Origin: Hyposmocoma kahamanoa
Taxonomy: Eukaryota; Arthropoda; Insecta; Lepidoptera; Cosmopterigidae
NCBI RefSeq assembly: GCF_003589595.1
Contig: NW_020654080.1
Coordinates: 5,353,755-5,417,754 of the forward strand
Length of the DNA: 64,000 nucleotides
Direction of reading: 5' to 3'
Shown: one piece after another, positions 10,749-21,141 of the stretch
Layout of the letters: the number at the start of each line of letters is the position of its first letter
Numbering within the stretch: the stretch's first letter is position 1
Notes under the pieces: generated by a model
Databases searched by the model: none
What the model was told of the DNA's origin: nothing
What the model saw: only the letters and a program-made list of their open reading frames with translations
Made by a program: the position numbers and the translations under genes

Positions 10749-10958
10749 GCTAGTTAATAGCCTTGTGGTAGAATCCTCGGGATCCCACGGTGCCCACAAC
10801 AGCCGGCCAAGGGGGTGCGCCGGGGGTTTTTAGTGGGTATGCCCTCCATCGGAGGGTTAGTCCCACATAACCCTCGAGCCTCCCCGGGCTCGAGGGTATG
10901 CATAAAGCATTTCCCCCCGATAAAAAAAAAAAAAAAAAAAAAAAGCTAGTTAATAGCC
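10749..10958 (+). mobile_element. 5'-truncated R1-type LINE 3' end with target-site duplication
   Basis: The 14-bp sequence GCTAGTTAATAGCC occurs at 10749-10762 and again at 10945-10958. Between them lie about 160 bp of GC-rich 3' UTR and a run of 23 A. The UTR matches the end of the longer copy at 56659-57300 (GATCCCACGG..., CCCTCC hairpin, ATAAAG...TTTCC...CCCCG before the A tail). Only the tail was copied, a normal outcome of target-primed reverse transcription. Confidence 0.9.
10842..10896 (+). other. Two tandem hairpins in the LINE 3' UTR
   Basis: CCCTCC (10842-10847) pairs with GGAGGG (10851-10856), and CCCTCGAG (10871-10878) pairs with CTCGAGGG (10889-10896). Both stems also form in the second copy of this LINE, and the second stem has compensatory base changes there. 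They may be the RNA structure recognised by the element's reverse transcriptase; that role is inferred from other LINEs. Confidence 0.75.
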
Positions 10959-11039
10959 GCTAGTAAATCTTAGGACAAGGGGATTATCGCACTTATAAAC
11001 GAAGAAAAATATTTAAATTATTCTTAATTAAATTTTTAT

Positions 11040-11365
11040 TGAATTGATATTCAATTATTTTTTGTGAAATTACTCCACTAGTTTGTTATAATTATTAATA
11101 CAAAGATCGAACACTCAGAAAAAACACTCAGAAAAAATTCCTTCGATCCGGTCGGATTCGAACCGACGTCTTCTTGCATACCGTGCCAGACGCTATACCA
11201 ACTAAGCCACGGAACGAACCAACGGACCTCGCGAATTTTTCTATGTGCTTGTGTCGTGTCTTTGTACTTGGTCTTTCAACGACTTTTTAGTCGTAGCGCC
11301 ATCTATGAGAAATCTATTACAGATTTATCACCCAGTTAGTACCTTTACAGCTACCAGTCCTTAAT
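11040..11365 (-). repeat. SINE C with pre-head
   Basis: On the minus strand the order is pre-head (CTCATAGATGGCGCTACGAC, ACTTTTTAGTCG complement), tRNA-like head (CCGTGGCTTAGTTGGTATAG, CGGTTCGAATCCGACCGG) and tail (TCGATCTTTGTATTAATAAT, AACAAACTAGTGGAGTAATT). It is the best-preserved copy and carries a local duplication of CACTCAGAAAAAA. Confidence 0.8.
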
Positions 11366-11574
11366 TATTCTTCTTGCACAAAATTCTTAGCAAAATATTT
11401 CTTATAATTCAATTTCCTGGCGACTCGTGCAATGAAGTGCAACCAACAAACTTTCCATTTCTCCACATTGCAACTTCATTCATTTCCTTAGGAAATAGAA
11501 GTGAGTGTAGAAAATGATTGCCCCGTATATAAAACTTGCGATTACTCTCAGATTTCTCGTTGTATTTACTTTAT

Positions 11575-11806
11575 AACTAAAATAAATATTAGCTAAGATC
11601 GCATACGTTGCTCTCATCCCAAAGTAAGTAACTAAAGCACATGTGTTATCGAACACAACAACGGTACCACAAACACCCAGTCTCGAGACAATATTATAGA
11701 AAAGTTAGTTTTCACATTAACCCGATCGGGGATCGAACCCGGGACCTCAGAGATTGCGACACTATGAAAATCGGTGTGCAAGGCACTCGGCCACAGAGGT
11801 CGCCAA
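11575..11806 (-). repeat. SINE D (tRNA-headed)
   Basis: The minus strand gives GGCCGAGTGCCTTGCACACC..., GGTTCGATCCCCGATCGGGT, then GAAAACTAACTTTTCTATAA and GTCTCGAGACTGGGTGTTTG. Related copies lie at 32340-32470 and 47207-47430. Confidence 0.75.
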
Positions 11807-11811
11807 ATAGT

Positions 11812-12637
11812 TATTTTTGATACAAGTGCGGAAAGTTAGTCATAATTCACGAGTCTCGAGGCAAGTGAAAATGACAAATCCGCATGTGTATCAAACAACG
11901 TTTTTTAATACATTTGCGAAAAACCTACATTGAAAGTAAAATAAAACAGTATTTAAAAAAAACCTCATTTTATTCCTTTGTCAACATTGACTTACAAATA
12001 AATGGACGACGGGTCTAATACAAAAACCACGAAAAAAATGTCCCAAGTCAACCTATTCGAAATTTAAATTGTAATGTCATCGCAGTATCGCGCTGTCAGT
12101 AGAACAAATGAAGACTAAAGCGGAGTTTGGCGCTCTGTATACGATTTTAGCGCCTTACAAGTGCGGACACTTTTTAGCGCGGACCCGACGTCCATATAAT
12201 TGTAAGTCAATGTTTGTCAATAACAAAATCAAATCATAAAAAAGTTAATGAAAAAGGCGGGAATGTAAACGATGAAAAAAATTAGTACTTTTTTGGCCGA
12301 CTTTTTTCAATATGGCAACTGTTGCCAGTATTCAGCCACATTAAAATTACTATTTTATATTACTTTATTTTCTACATAATCGCTACTAAGGAGCATTTAC
12401 TTCATAGGTGTAAAAATGCGGTCTCTCCATAGATATAGTATAGTAATGACGAATGACTTACGTCACAAAGCACATAAATATGAAATAAATATACAATCTC
12501 TTTAGTTCTATGTTTAAGACTTAAAACAACAGTAAATTAAAAAAAACTGGAAAAGTAAAAAGCACTAGTGCGAGAAATCCAACTTTCCGCACGATTTGTA
12601 ATGCGAAAAATACCACGTTTTGAGCTGTATTAAAAAA
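11812..12637 (-). repeat. Element G copy interrupted by MITE F
   Basis: Both flanks of the MITE match the uninterrupted copy at 24105-24812 in opposite orientation: GTGCGGAAAGTTAGTCAT and CATTGAAAGTAAAATAAAAC on one side, GACTTACGTCACAAAGCACA and AATACCACGTTTTGAGC on the other. The outer ends are weakly inverted around GTGC(C/G)GAAAGTT. No coding capacity. Confidence 0.7.
11985..12212. mobile_element. MITE F, hAT-like, with 8-bp target duplication
   Basis: Ends CATTGACTTACAAATAAATG and its near-complement CATATAATTGTAAGTCAATG form inverted repeats of about 31 bp running to GACGACGGGTC/GACCCGACGTC. The element is flanked by the direct repeat TTTGTCAA (11977-11984 and 12213-12220). An 8-bp duplication with T at position 2 and A at position 7 fits hAT-superfamily insertion. 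Confidence 0.85.
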
Positions 12638-13621
12638 GATTTTTCACAACACATTCTGAATCTTAAGAGGGCCAGCATAGACTATGGATGTAGCGCATAA
12701 ACTACACAGGATACTAATAAATAACGTTTGTCTGATTTCTTTGTATGATTTCTTGCTAAGATTTATCACGCAGGTCTTGATAATAAGAGTAAGTAACGCT
12801 CGGTCCACACGAATTTATTGTAGAAGGTATAAATAACAGTAGAGAACAGGTGAAGGAAAAGGAAAAGAAAGGATGTAACAAAACAATGGCACAAAACAGG
12901 TACAATAATATAAAAACACTTTCCACAGATTAAACATAAACGTAAGTGAACTTACGCCAAAAGGGAAAAGGCATGCGTATGTAACAATATTTGCTGCTTT
13001 ATAAGCGTTGATAATGATTGAAGACGTGTGAGAATTTTGATGAGAGTCACGAATACAGAGAAATAAGGGCCATACATTGCTGGTAACATATTAGCAATCA
13101 GCTCTTATAAATATCAACTCCCGTTTGCGCTCAAATATAGACAGGCCAACTACTGACCTGTGTGTATCTCTCCGTATATTCCAAAAAATATTCTGTATTT
13201 ATTGTAATAAAGATAATATCTCTAACAATGCCGTGCTGTTCTATTCGGTGGTGTGGCAAAAACAGCAAAATATCTAATTACAAAACAAATGGAATCACAT
13301 TTCATCCATAATTAAATATTAAATATGTAATTTTGCAATTTTCGTCCATTATAGCAAAGCTCAAGTTAACTGGTGGATTTGAAGTGAAACAGTTGACGAC
13401 ACCCGTCAATTGTTTCGAACTCGGGCTAGCCAATCGGAGCGCAGTTGTCACAGTAATGATATGGCGTATTAGTTTTCAAACAAATTAAATGACATTTCCT
13501 CTCTATTTCTGGTTATATACTCGATGTAATTAGTAAACAACCTGAAAGTACTTACAAATAAAAAACTTAACATTGTGATATGTCAACGTTTACACTTCAA
13601 GTGTAAGAGCGTTTTAGCACT
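12638..13621. other. No gene seen
   Basis: AT-rich DNA without a supported reading frame or recognised repeat. Confidence 0.5.
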
Positions 13622-13890
13622 ATGTCCGATGCGTATCAGGTTCCGAATCCGAAAAGTGACGGTTCAAAATGTCACAATTTTTTATCTCTAGGTGTACAAG
13701 CGATATTCGTATTTTCTTGGTATCGAATCGGACTTAATGCACAAGCGACATCCGGAGTGGGTCCGAGCTTTATAGATTTTTATATTTTCGGATTCGGAGC
13801 GAATACGAATCAGAGGGTCTACTCTCAATCTCCGTCCGACATCCGTCCGAAACAATCACTACCAAATAAGCAATACTTGACCAAACAAAA
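13622..13890. repeat. Inverted-repeat element joined to half of MITE H
   Basis: GTTCCGAATCCGAAAAGTG near 13640 faces TATATTTTCGGATTCGGAGC near 13781. It is followed at 13815-13880 by the end of element H (GGGTCTACTCTCAATCTCCG, GTCCGAAACAATCACTACCA). The 94-codon frame here is a by-product of the repeat. Confidence 0.55.
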
Positions 13891-14224
13891 CAAACATATT
13901 AAATGACATTTCGTCTCTATTTCTGGTTATATACTCGATGACGGAACGAAGCAAAGTAAGAATGACGAAGAAAAATAATAAAATAAAGTTTCAAAATTTC
14001 AAAAGGAAATGGGCGGGCACCAGAGAAAAGGGTGATAAATAGATTGAGAATTAAAAAGAAGATTAGAATTGAAAAGAAGATTCTGATAAATGTGAATTTA
14101 ATAATTACAGGGCTTCCGTTCAAAACCAAAATTTAGCAGGTTCTCTGTAGTACTTGAAGAGAAATATCTCCATATAAAAATTATGTGCAAAGTTCATTGA
14201 CTTAAAGTCAATGGCAAAGTTAGA

Positions 14225-14440
14225 TGTTTTGTTCTTAAAAAAATCGTTTCAGATTTTTATTTTAGCCTGTTTTCAGGATATTAATGATCGGGTGAAGTAC
14301 ATCCTATCATGTAACAAATTAGCACATTCTTTAGATAATATATCCTTAGGTGTATCCACGGTGTATCGTATATTTGTTCCATACCATTTGATCTAGCAGC
14401 TTTTCCCGGTTCTCCTCCGATGAGTCGCCTTAATAACTTG
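14225..14440 (+). repeat. Dispersed repeat L, copy 1
   Basis: Shares TTTCAGGAT, TGTAACAAATTAGCACAT, TATCCTTAGGTGTATC and ACCATTTGATCT, in the same order, with 57735-57935. Class unknown. The 61-codon frame at 14211 lies in it and is not supported as a gene. Confidence 0.6.
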
Positions 14441-15628
14441 CAATCAAAGACGTATAATTTACTACATTCTTTCTATATACTGGTTAGGTATTATAGACTT
14501 TTCGATAAACTGCGAAGCGAATAAAAACAGATATTGCCGGCATTAACATTATTTATAGCTCTTCTACGTCAGCGTGCATTCCAAAACTATTTTTATAAAT
14601 GGATAAGCAAAATTTGAACGATCTTTATCCGATATTGACAATGATCAATCGGTAACAAAGAAAATCGGTTACTATATGATAAATAGAAGAAGAAATAAAT
14701 ACAGCAAATGGGTCACACTGTTTGTTTAAAAAAGTGAAGATTGATTCGGTATAGGTTTATGGAAGTTTTTCGCCGATATCGTGTTTCGGTTTCTTTGTTC
14801 TGAGAAATGGTTTACATGTTTCTTTTTAGGAGCTCTTGGCAAGGTATGTTCTGGTTATAGTATTATAAAAACCAATACTTGTTCATGGTTATGTACAAAT
14901 ACATAATGCATACTATGAGACCTTATTTACAAGCAGCCTCTGGTATAAGAGTACTCAGAAACCGCTTAGTGCCCTCAAACTTTAATATAATAATGGTTTT
15001 CGAGCACTGTTGGATACCCAATAGGTATATATACATATACCTTGCTTCTGCATCGCGTCACAAAGGTTCGCTGAGGCACGCACAGATGGATTTCACGCTA
15101 TCATGCGTAAGTGAGCTGCCTCGCTTGTGAGCAGGTTGTGCACCAGCACCCACAGTATTCTGGAGATGTTTGCGTGTAAACCTGATTCCCACTTAAACCA
15201 TTTCATGACTATATATTGCTACACATTGCTAACGGACAATTAACAGCACTAAGTGCTAGACTATATGATAAAATTAATAAATCCCTACATATATGCGCAT
15301 TAAACTAGTATGAAGTTGGATATAAATTAATAAAATGGTTACAGAAGTTATCCTATAAGAAGACGGAAGAACTTTTAGGTATACTAGTATGAATTAATGA
15401 TGAATAAACTACTTTACCTAAATTATTTATCTACCTATACAATGCTTTTAAGTGAACTCTACTCCGTTTGTATTTTCACTCTTACACACACGCCGATTAT
15501 AATGAATTTTTAAAAGTTTGATGACCTCGATGACCGAACGATAACTTTGGTAGGATCAATTTGGGGAATTAACTATTCTAAATAGGTTGTGGTCTGGGTG
15601 TTCTGGATAGTGCCGAGGTAATTGCTCT
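14441..15628. other. No gene seen
   Basis: AT-rich. The frame at 14879-15130 has no recognisable domain. Confidence 0.5.
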
Positions 15629-15720
15629 GGCGCGTCACATTACCTTTTGGTGGCGGAATTAGGTTTGGTGGCAGTACCTCGCTGAATAAAGTCTTTCAAA
15701 AAGAACTTTATTGTTACTGC
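15629..15720 (-). repeat. Repeat A, degraded end fragment
   Basis: Contains TGGTGGCGGAATTAGGTTTG, GGTGGCAGTACC and a diverged AAGAACTTTATTGTTACTGC end. Confidence 0.55.
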
Positions 15721-16460
15721 AATCTATACCATAAGCAAAAACACAATAATAATATATTATAATTAAGTAATGCAATAACGTTATTCAATATTATAATTAA
15801 CGTGTAACATGATAACATTAATGGATAACATTATTACGTTTTACCAGGACATTTACGTTACAACGTTATTACTTGATAACGAATATTACATTTAATATTT
15901 CAGTCAAAATTACTCAAAGTATGTTGACGGTAATGTGGCATACAGGCGGGATGCCTTTTGTAATGTTTCTGCAATAAGGTTCAACTTGAGATGAATTATA
16001 TTTTTTTGTATATACGACCCCATAAACGGCCAATCTTCCGCTCAATAGGGCAAAATTAAATTATACTCGATGTTCCTAGAAGGTTGATTTTACTTAAATT
16101 CCATATTTTATATTTCAGATTTTACATACATATTTTAGATAACGGTGGTAGCGTAACGGAAGAATAGTTTTTTCTCAATTGAGAGTTAATAATTTCTATT
16201 TGACCTGATGAAGAATGACGATGAAGTCGACGATGGAGCATACCTAAATAATACCTGCTGAGTTTCGCCTTGAAATTGCCCAAGTTATAGCATTCAGGGA
16301 AGAAATCTGCATGCAGGTAATTCCGTAAACCACAAATGTGGAAGCGTAATGCCACGCTTCCACAGTTTTGCGTATATATCCACTACACAGGAATGGAACC
16401 TCTACCTACGTCTAGTCCTTAAATGATAGGTGATGGCGGAATGATTTCATGCAAAACAAG
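15721..16460. other. AT-rich stretch with repeated TAACRTTATT words
   Basis: From 15775 to 15885 several partly palindromic TAACGTTATT/TAACATTATT words occur. No gene is supported, including the minus frame at 16122-16355. Confidence 0.45.
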
Positions 16461-17092
16461 CCGTAGAGCTCCTTGTGAAAAAGTCCGTCCAGGGAAGTAC
16501 AGCCACCTTGCCTATTTCTACCGCCAATGTCAGCATTACTGTGTTACGGTTTTCAAGGATAAACGCCCAGTTACTCGAGGAGAAAGTTTTCTTGCGGTCG
16601 CAGCGAGGCGACCACCAGTTACCACGCCTACGTGTACATTAATGGCGAATCAGAATTCTATTTACTAGGCAACAATATTTAAATTCCTCTGAATAATACA
16701 ACCGCCCGGTTGCCAAACGGGCCGCTGCGTAGACCAAATTCAAGCGAGTCTCGCCCGCGTGCCCGGGACGCTCATTTAAGTTAAAACGTAAGAGGTAAAT
16801 AAATAGAGCATACTTTGCCATGACAGTTAGACGCTCCTGCGGTCGCTGTGTGGCGGTAACGCGGTCTCCGCTCAGGAACCGCGCGGCGTCCGCGTGGGGT
16901 GAACGCCATGAAATTCGTGTCGTATAAATGCGCCATGGTGAAATTACAAGCACATGGGACTTATCACCTTATTATGTCTCAGGGTGACAGGTGCAGTGGC
17001 AGCGCCCCAAAGATCTTTGTGGTTTAAAGCTCCGAGTGGTGTTGTAACTGTTATAGACAGACGTGTCACTTAAAATTATAAAATAGAAATCC
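16461..17092 (+). repeat. Repeat A interrupted by a 370-bp insertion
   Basis: The left part runs from GTAGAGCTCCTTGTGAAAAA to GGTTTTCAAGGATAA. The right part resumes at GGTGAAATTACAAGCACATG and continues to the usual end. Intact copies join these directly, so the middle is an insertion. Confidence 0.75.
16566..16926. mobile_element. Unclassified GC-richer insertion inside repeat A
   Basis: Bounded by similar direct words ATAAACGCC (16559-16567) and ATAAATGCGCC (16924-16934), which may be a diverged target duplication. It is richer in GC than its surroundings, with GCGGTCGCAGCGAGGCGACC and GGTCGCTGTGTGGCGG. No inverted ends, poly(A) or domain are recognised. Confidence 0.45.
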
Positions 17093-17562
17093 GCTGCACT
17101 CTCCGTGGTAATATTCAGTTGATCTCTGATATGACAGGTTAATGGTTTCTCTATAGCAGCATACGAATAAGTTTGCTTTTTAAGCCACGTATTTTTATAA
17201 ACATCTCGTGACAATATCTCTTGTTAACAGTGAACAAATAACATCACGACACGTGTGAGGTTTTAAACCAACTTGGCGATCTACTACTTCAATCCCCTTC
17301 CTGAACAGAATTCGTGTCCAGCTGCGACACTTATAACGGATTGATCATGATGATGAAGTGTACACGACCGACTACTTTAGCCAGAAATAACAATTTTATG
17401 TGAGAAAAATTTTGACATTCCGTGTGTGTGGCAATGGCAGAATTATAAACTTTTTTCATATAAGTATTCTAATATATCGAACATTTAGTATAAACTTATA
17501 TTGTATATTATCATTTTTGATAACAATTAATAACATTAACTCTCTTTTTCAATAACAGTAGT
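17093..17562. other. No gene seen
   Basis: AT-rich spacer between two repeat A copies. Nothing assignable. Confidence 0.5.
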
Positions 17563-17865
17563 CAATAGCAGTAGAGCTTCTTGTGAAAGAGTTAATACAA
17601 GAAACTACTGCCACCTTACCTATTTCTGCCGCCAAGCAGTTATTTGAGCATTACTGCGTTCCGATTTAGAAGGGTAAGGGTGCTGGTGAAATCACAGGCA
17701 CATGGGAAATGTCAACCTATGTCTCATGGTGACGGGGCCAGTGGCAGTGCCACTTAAATCTAAAGCTTTCAATGACATTGCAACTGTTATGGATAGGCCA
17801 GTTGCTCACCATTTGGCGCACGACTTGTTTGACCAGTCACTTGGTATTACATATAAAAAAAAACA
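17563..17865 (+). repeat. Repeat A, near full length
   Basis: Starts AGCAGTAGAGCTTCTTGTGA and ends with a GTATTAC word followed by an A run (ATATAAAAAAAA). Confidence 0.75.
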
Positions 17866-18283
17866 GTTTTAAATCATAAACCTTAGTTTATATAACGCAA
17901 CCAAATATGCTTCTGGCTTCTGCTTTTTAGTATACAAATGTAACCTACTAAAGGAGGGGCAGAAAAATTTTACGTATTCTATATCTTATGCCATTTATTT
18001 TGGCTAAAGTTAAGAAACAAGAAGGCTTTTCTACTTTGACTGAAAATCTAATTTCTGATAGAAGGACATTACTTTGAGATTTGTTACAGCGGGTGGGGAT
18101 TGCTCTCCCCGGTGCCTCCGACTTTTAAATTACGCTCTGGTATTGATAGACAAGTACCACGGCGAGTTTACCAAAGCGAATCCGGTTTAACCTTATTACT
18201 TATAAATATTATATTGTACCTCGAAAAAAATTGTCTAAATTGACAATATATAAAATAAAAAGAGCTTTATATAAAATGTTCTT

Positions 18284-18660
18284 ATGACCATCATTATCAG
18301 TCTATCGCAGTCCACTGCTGAACATAGACATCTCCCAATGTGCGCCATTTCACCCTGTTCTCAGTTTGTCGCATCTATATACTGTCAGCAGCCTTTTGCA
18401 AATCGTCACTCCATCTGGCGAGAGAGTCTCCTACACTACAGGTTGTATTCTAGAACTTTACTCAATGCTCAAGTCAGGATTTGAGCAGACTTGAGTATGA
18501 TTTCAAGCACTGGAAATACGACCCTAATGGCAAGGACTTGAGTATGATTGCGAGTGCTTTAAACTATACTCAAGTCTTGACTTGAGCATTGAGTAGAGTT
18601 CTAGAATACGACCCTACGTTTGTTGAGCCGTGGTCTCCACTCAAGGACACGTTTCCCCCA
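18284..18660 (+). repeat. Dispersed repeat J split by a MITE
   Basis: ACCATCATTATCAGTCTATC, GCAGTCCACTGCTGAACATA and CATCTGGCGAGAGAGTC precede the MITE, and ACGTTTGTTGAGCCGTGGTC with TCCACTCAAGGACACG follows. I recognise this order from a widespread lepidopteran repeat, which would read through without the insert. Confidence 0.6.
18441..18614. mobile_element. MITE with 37-bp inverted ends
   Basis: Left arm GGTTGTATTCTAGAACTTTA-CTCAATGCTCAAGTCA and right arm, reversed, GGGTCGTATTCTAGAACTCT-ACTCAATGCTCAAGTCA agree at all but a few positions. The flanking word TAC on both sides would be a 3-bp duplication. GGG-starting ends with a 3-bp duplication suggest PIF/Harbinger, but this is weak. A half copy is at 27883-27922. 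Confidence 0.75.
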
Positions 18661-19140
18661 TTGATTCAGATTCAGATTAATTCATTTCTCAAATATAATA
18701 TTACAGCATAAATAGCACTACGTGTCAAAGTATAAGAAATTATATTCAGATCGTCAAACAAAAATGAAAATTCGCCATCCCCGGAGAACAAAATGATAAT
18801 CGCAACAAAGCAATATTTCAAGAAAAATAAGAAACATGTTTTCATGAATAAATTCTTAAATACTGAACGTAGGTAGATTAATAATTAGCTCTAAGGAAAT
18901 AATATTTTTTGTGCATTCTATATTATAAATGAAACAGCCGTAAGTTAAGCCAAAATGGAGATATTTCAATAATAAATAATTAGTCAAAATCAATCATCAT
19001 GTTGGATTTATATTGTGGATTATCATTTTAATCTCGTTGTGTCTGAGCCGAAAACAAGTATTGCACCGTTGACTAACCATTTTATTCTACGGGTTGCAAT
19101 AGCACAAGTGGTCAAGATAATAATTACATATAATCTTATC
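18661..19140. other. No gene seen
   Basis: AT-rich spacer, nothing recognised. Confidence 0.5.
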
Positions 19141-19149
19141 CTCGTAAAC

Positions 19150-19266
19150 ATAGTAAGATATTTAGGAAATGAAACTATTTTTCCGGATTTAAATCGCGTA
19201 TATTTGTTTTTTCAAACAAACCAACGTTTCAGGCCCTTTACAGGTCCCATGGTCACGGTTGACTGA
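19150..19266 (+). repeat. Half copy of hairpin family M
   Basis: GAAACTATTTTTCCGGATTT, AATCGCGTATATTTG, AAACAAACCAACGTTTC and CAGGTCCCATGGTCACGG match one arm and flank of the palindromic copy at 44340-44470. Confidence 0.6.
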
Positions 19267-19446
19267 TAGTAAGATATTTTTTTGGAAAAGTCTTTCATTC
19301 TGCTGTTACACTGAAACCATGATATGATAATCAATTTTTGCTTTATCATGCGAACAGCCCGAACAGTTTGAAACAGGAATAAAATCATGCGTTATCGTTA
19401 TTTCGTGTAATTATTTTTACGAGAATTTAATTCTATTATAATTTGT

Positions 19447-19456
19447 NNNNNNNNNN
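19447..19456. other. Assembly gap (10 N)
   Basis: Ten undetermined bases. The true length is unknown. Confidence 1.
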
Positions 19457-19471
19457 ATTTGTAAGTCAATG
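19457..19471. mobile_element. Terminus of a MITE F copy beside the gap
   Basis: ATTTGTAAGTCAATG is the exact reverse complement of the first 15 bases of MITE F. The rest of the copy is probably lost in the gap. Confidence 0.6.
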
Positions 19472-20110
19472 TACATTATTCAAATAATACAAGACTAGTG
19501 CCAATTACAGCCGAACACATCATTATCATAATCACTTAAAAATAACATAATTAAAATAATAAACTATTTATACATTATTCTATAAATATATAGTTAATTC
19601 GTATTGTTTACATCGGATTAATTTTAAATGAATTTTAAATATACATAAAAAAAAACAAAATTGAAATATCCAAAAAAAAAGAATAATGTTCTGGATAGGT
19701 ATGTCGCTACTCGATGCTTGTCGTCACTTCCAATTAAAGAAGTGTAAAAAGTTTACAAAGTGTTTTATAAATCACACGTGCAATTCAGGTATTACAGTTC
19801 ACTTATCGATCAGTAATCGGCAGAATTCTCACAGGCTATATAGAACTTCATAATAATTTGTCAACAATTTACGTATCCAAATATTTATTGTACAAATCCT
19901 TAAATCAATCGACAAAACAAAGTTGTGAAAAAAATTTCGAGCGGTTACACACGGTGACTTTATGTAACGATTCAAACGCGATGCAAAAGCGATGCAGTAG
20001 CTAATCGTCGACCTTTACGTACACGCGCGCTGCCAAAAGTCGTCGTGATTCTTAATTTTATCGAAGTAGTGGTACTTAATAGTAATAATCTCAGTACAGA
20101 ATACTAAAAA
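19472..20110. other. No gene seen
   Basis: AT-rich with A runs. A slightly GC-richer patch (GCGATGCAAAAGCGATGCAG) occurs near 19980. No coding support. Confidence 0.5.
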
Positions 20111-20540
20111 AACCGACCTCAAAAGTACGTGGAATTACGTCTATTTGCTAAGTTTGATTGAATAATCCCCAGTTCCCCACTAAGGATATTTCTCCTTAAA
20201 TTCGCCACTATACAGGACTTGACACTAGAGATAATAAGAATCGGTTCTCACTACTCAAACTATATTGAGAGAGAAACGCCTTGAATTGGAGAAATAGCAA
20301 AATCAACCATTAAAATAATTAAGTTTTAAGTAACATTTAGGCGCTATTTATAAAAATGAATCTTCATACGTGAACAGCCACCCTTAGAGGTGGATGATTT
20401 TCTTCAAAATGAAATGGGACCACTATGAAAGTACCCCCTTTCCAACGAAAAAGAATCATGAAAATCGGTTCACAAATACCGGAGTTATCGCGTAACATAC
20501 ATACAAACAAAACATACAGTCGAATTGAGAACCTCCTCCT
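20111..20540 (+). repeat. Element E copy 2, right end truncated
   Basis: Starts AACCGACCTCAAAAGTACGT and ends at CTCCTCCTTG, without the final AAGTCGGTT. It contains an internal direct repeat of the segment around TTCGCCACT. The 93-codon frame at 20425 starts inside it. Confidence 0.7.
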
Positions 20541-20984
20541 TGTTCACAATAATATCTATGTGGTCGGTTGTCTTTTTAGAAGTGCCTATATGAACATTTC
20601 AAACTTGAGATTTAGACTGTTCACTCAAAAACGAGCATTGTCATTCAATCAAGCTCGAGCGAGTGTCAAACGATGGATGACTGGAAGCACGAAATACGAT
20701 TTGTGAGTGCTACAGTATTTACAGCGCTACAAAGTTATATTTGTTGTTCGAAAAATTACTGTATACTGTGTTTTAATATATATCTTGCAATGCTGTTTGA
20801 AATCATAACACAGATTGATGGCAAATATACGTTGGTGGAAACAAATTAAGGCGGAAAATGAGCGTATAACACGATAATGTTCTTAGTAGTATTTGCATGG
20901 CAGGAATATATAATAAAGGTCAACCATTTTGTAGTAACATCAATTTTTCTCTTATAATAAATAAATAATATTCCTGATGATAAA

Positions 20985-21141
20985 CGATATCCTGTGTCGC
21001 GGGTGCCATGGAAACACAAATAGACTATCACAAATTACACCCTAACTAAAGAGAGAAATAAATGTATGCCATACAAATAGCATTATCCCAGGACCTCTGC
21101 ATGGCAAATCAGCATGGTAACCGTTCGGCCACGGAGGCCGA
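20985..21141 (-). repeat. SINE B, damaged
   Basis: The minus strand gives CCGTGGCCGAACGGTTACCA, CAGAGGTCCTGGGATAATGC and the B body, but the box B region and the 3' tail are deleted. Confidence 0.7.

Noticed and set aside
10731..10749. Chromosome end or telomere
   Set aside because: Only four TTAGG units, internal, with sequence continuing on both sides.
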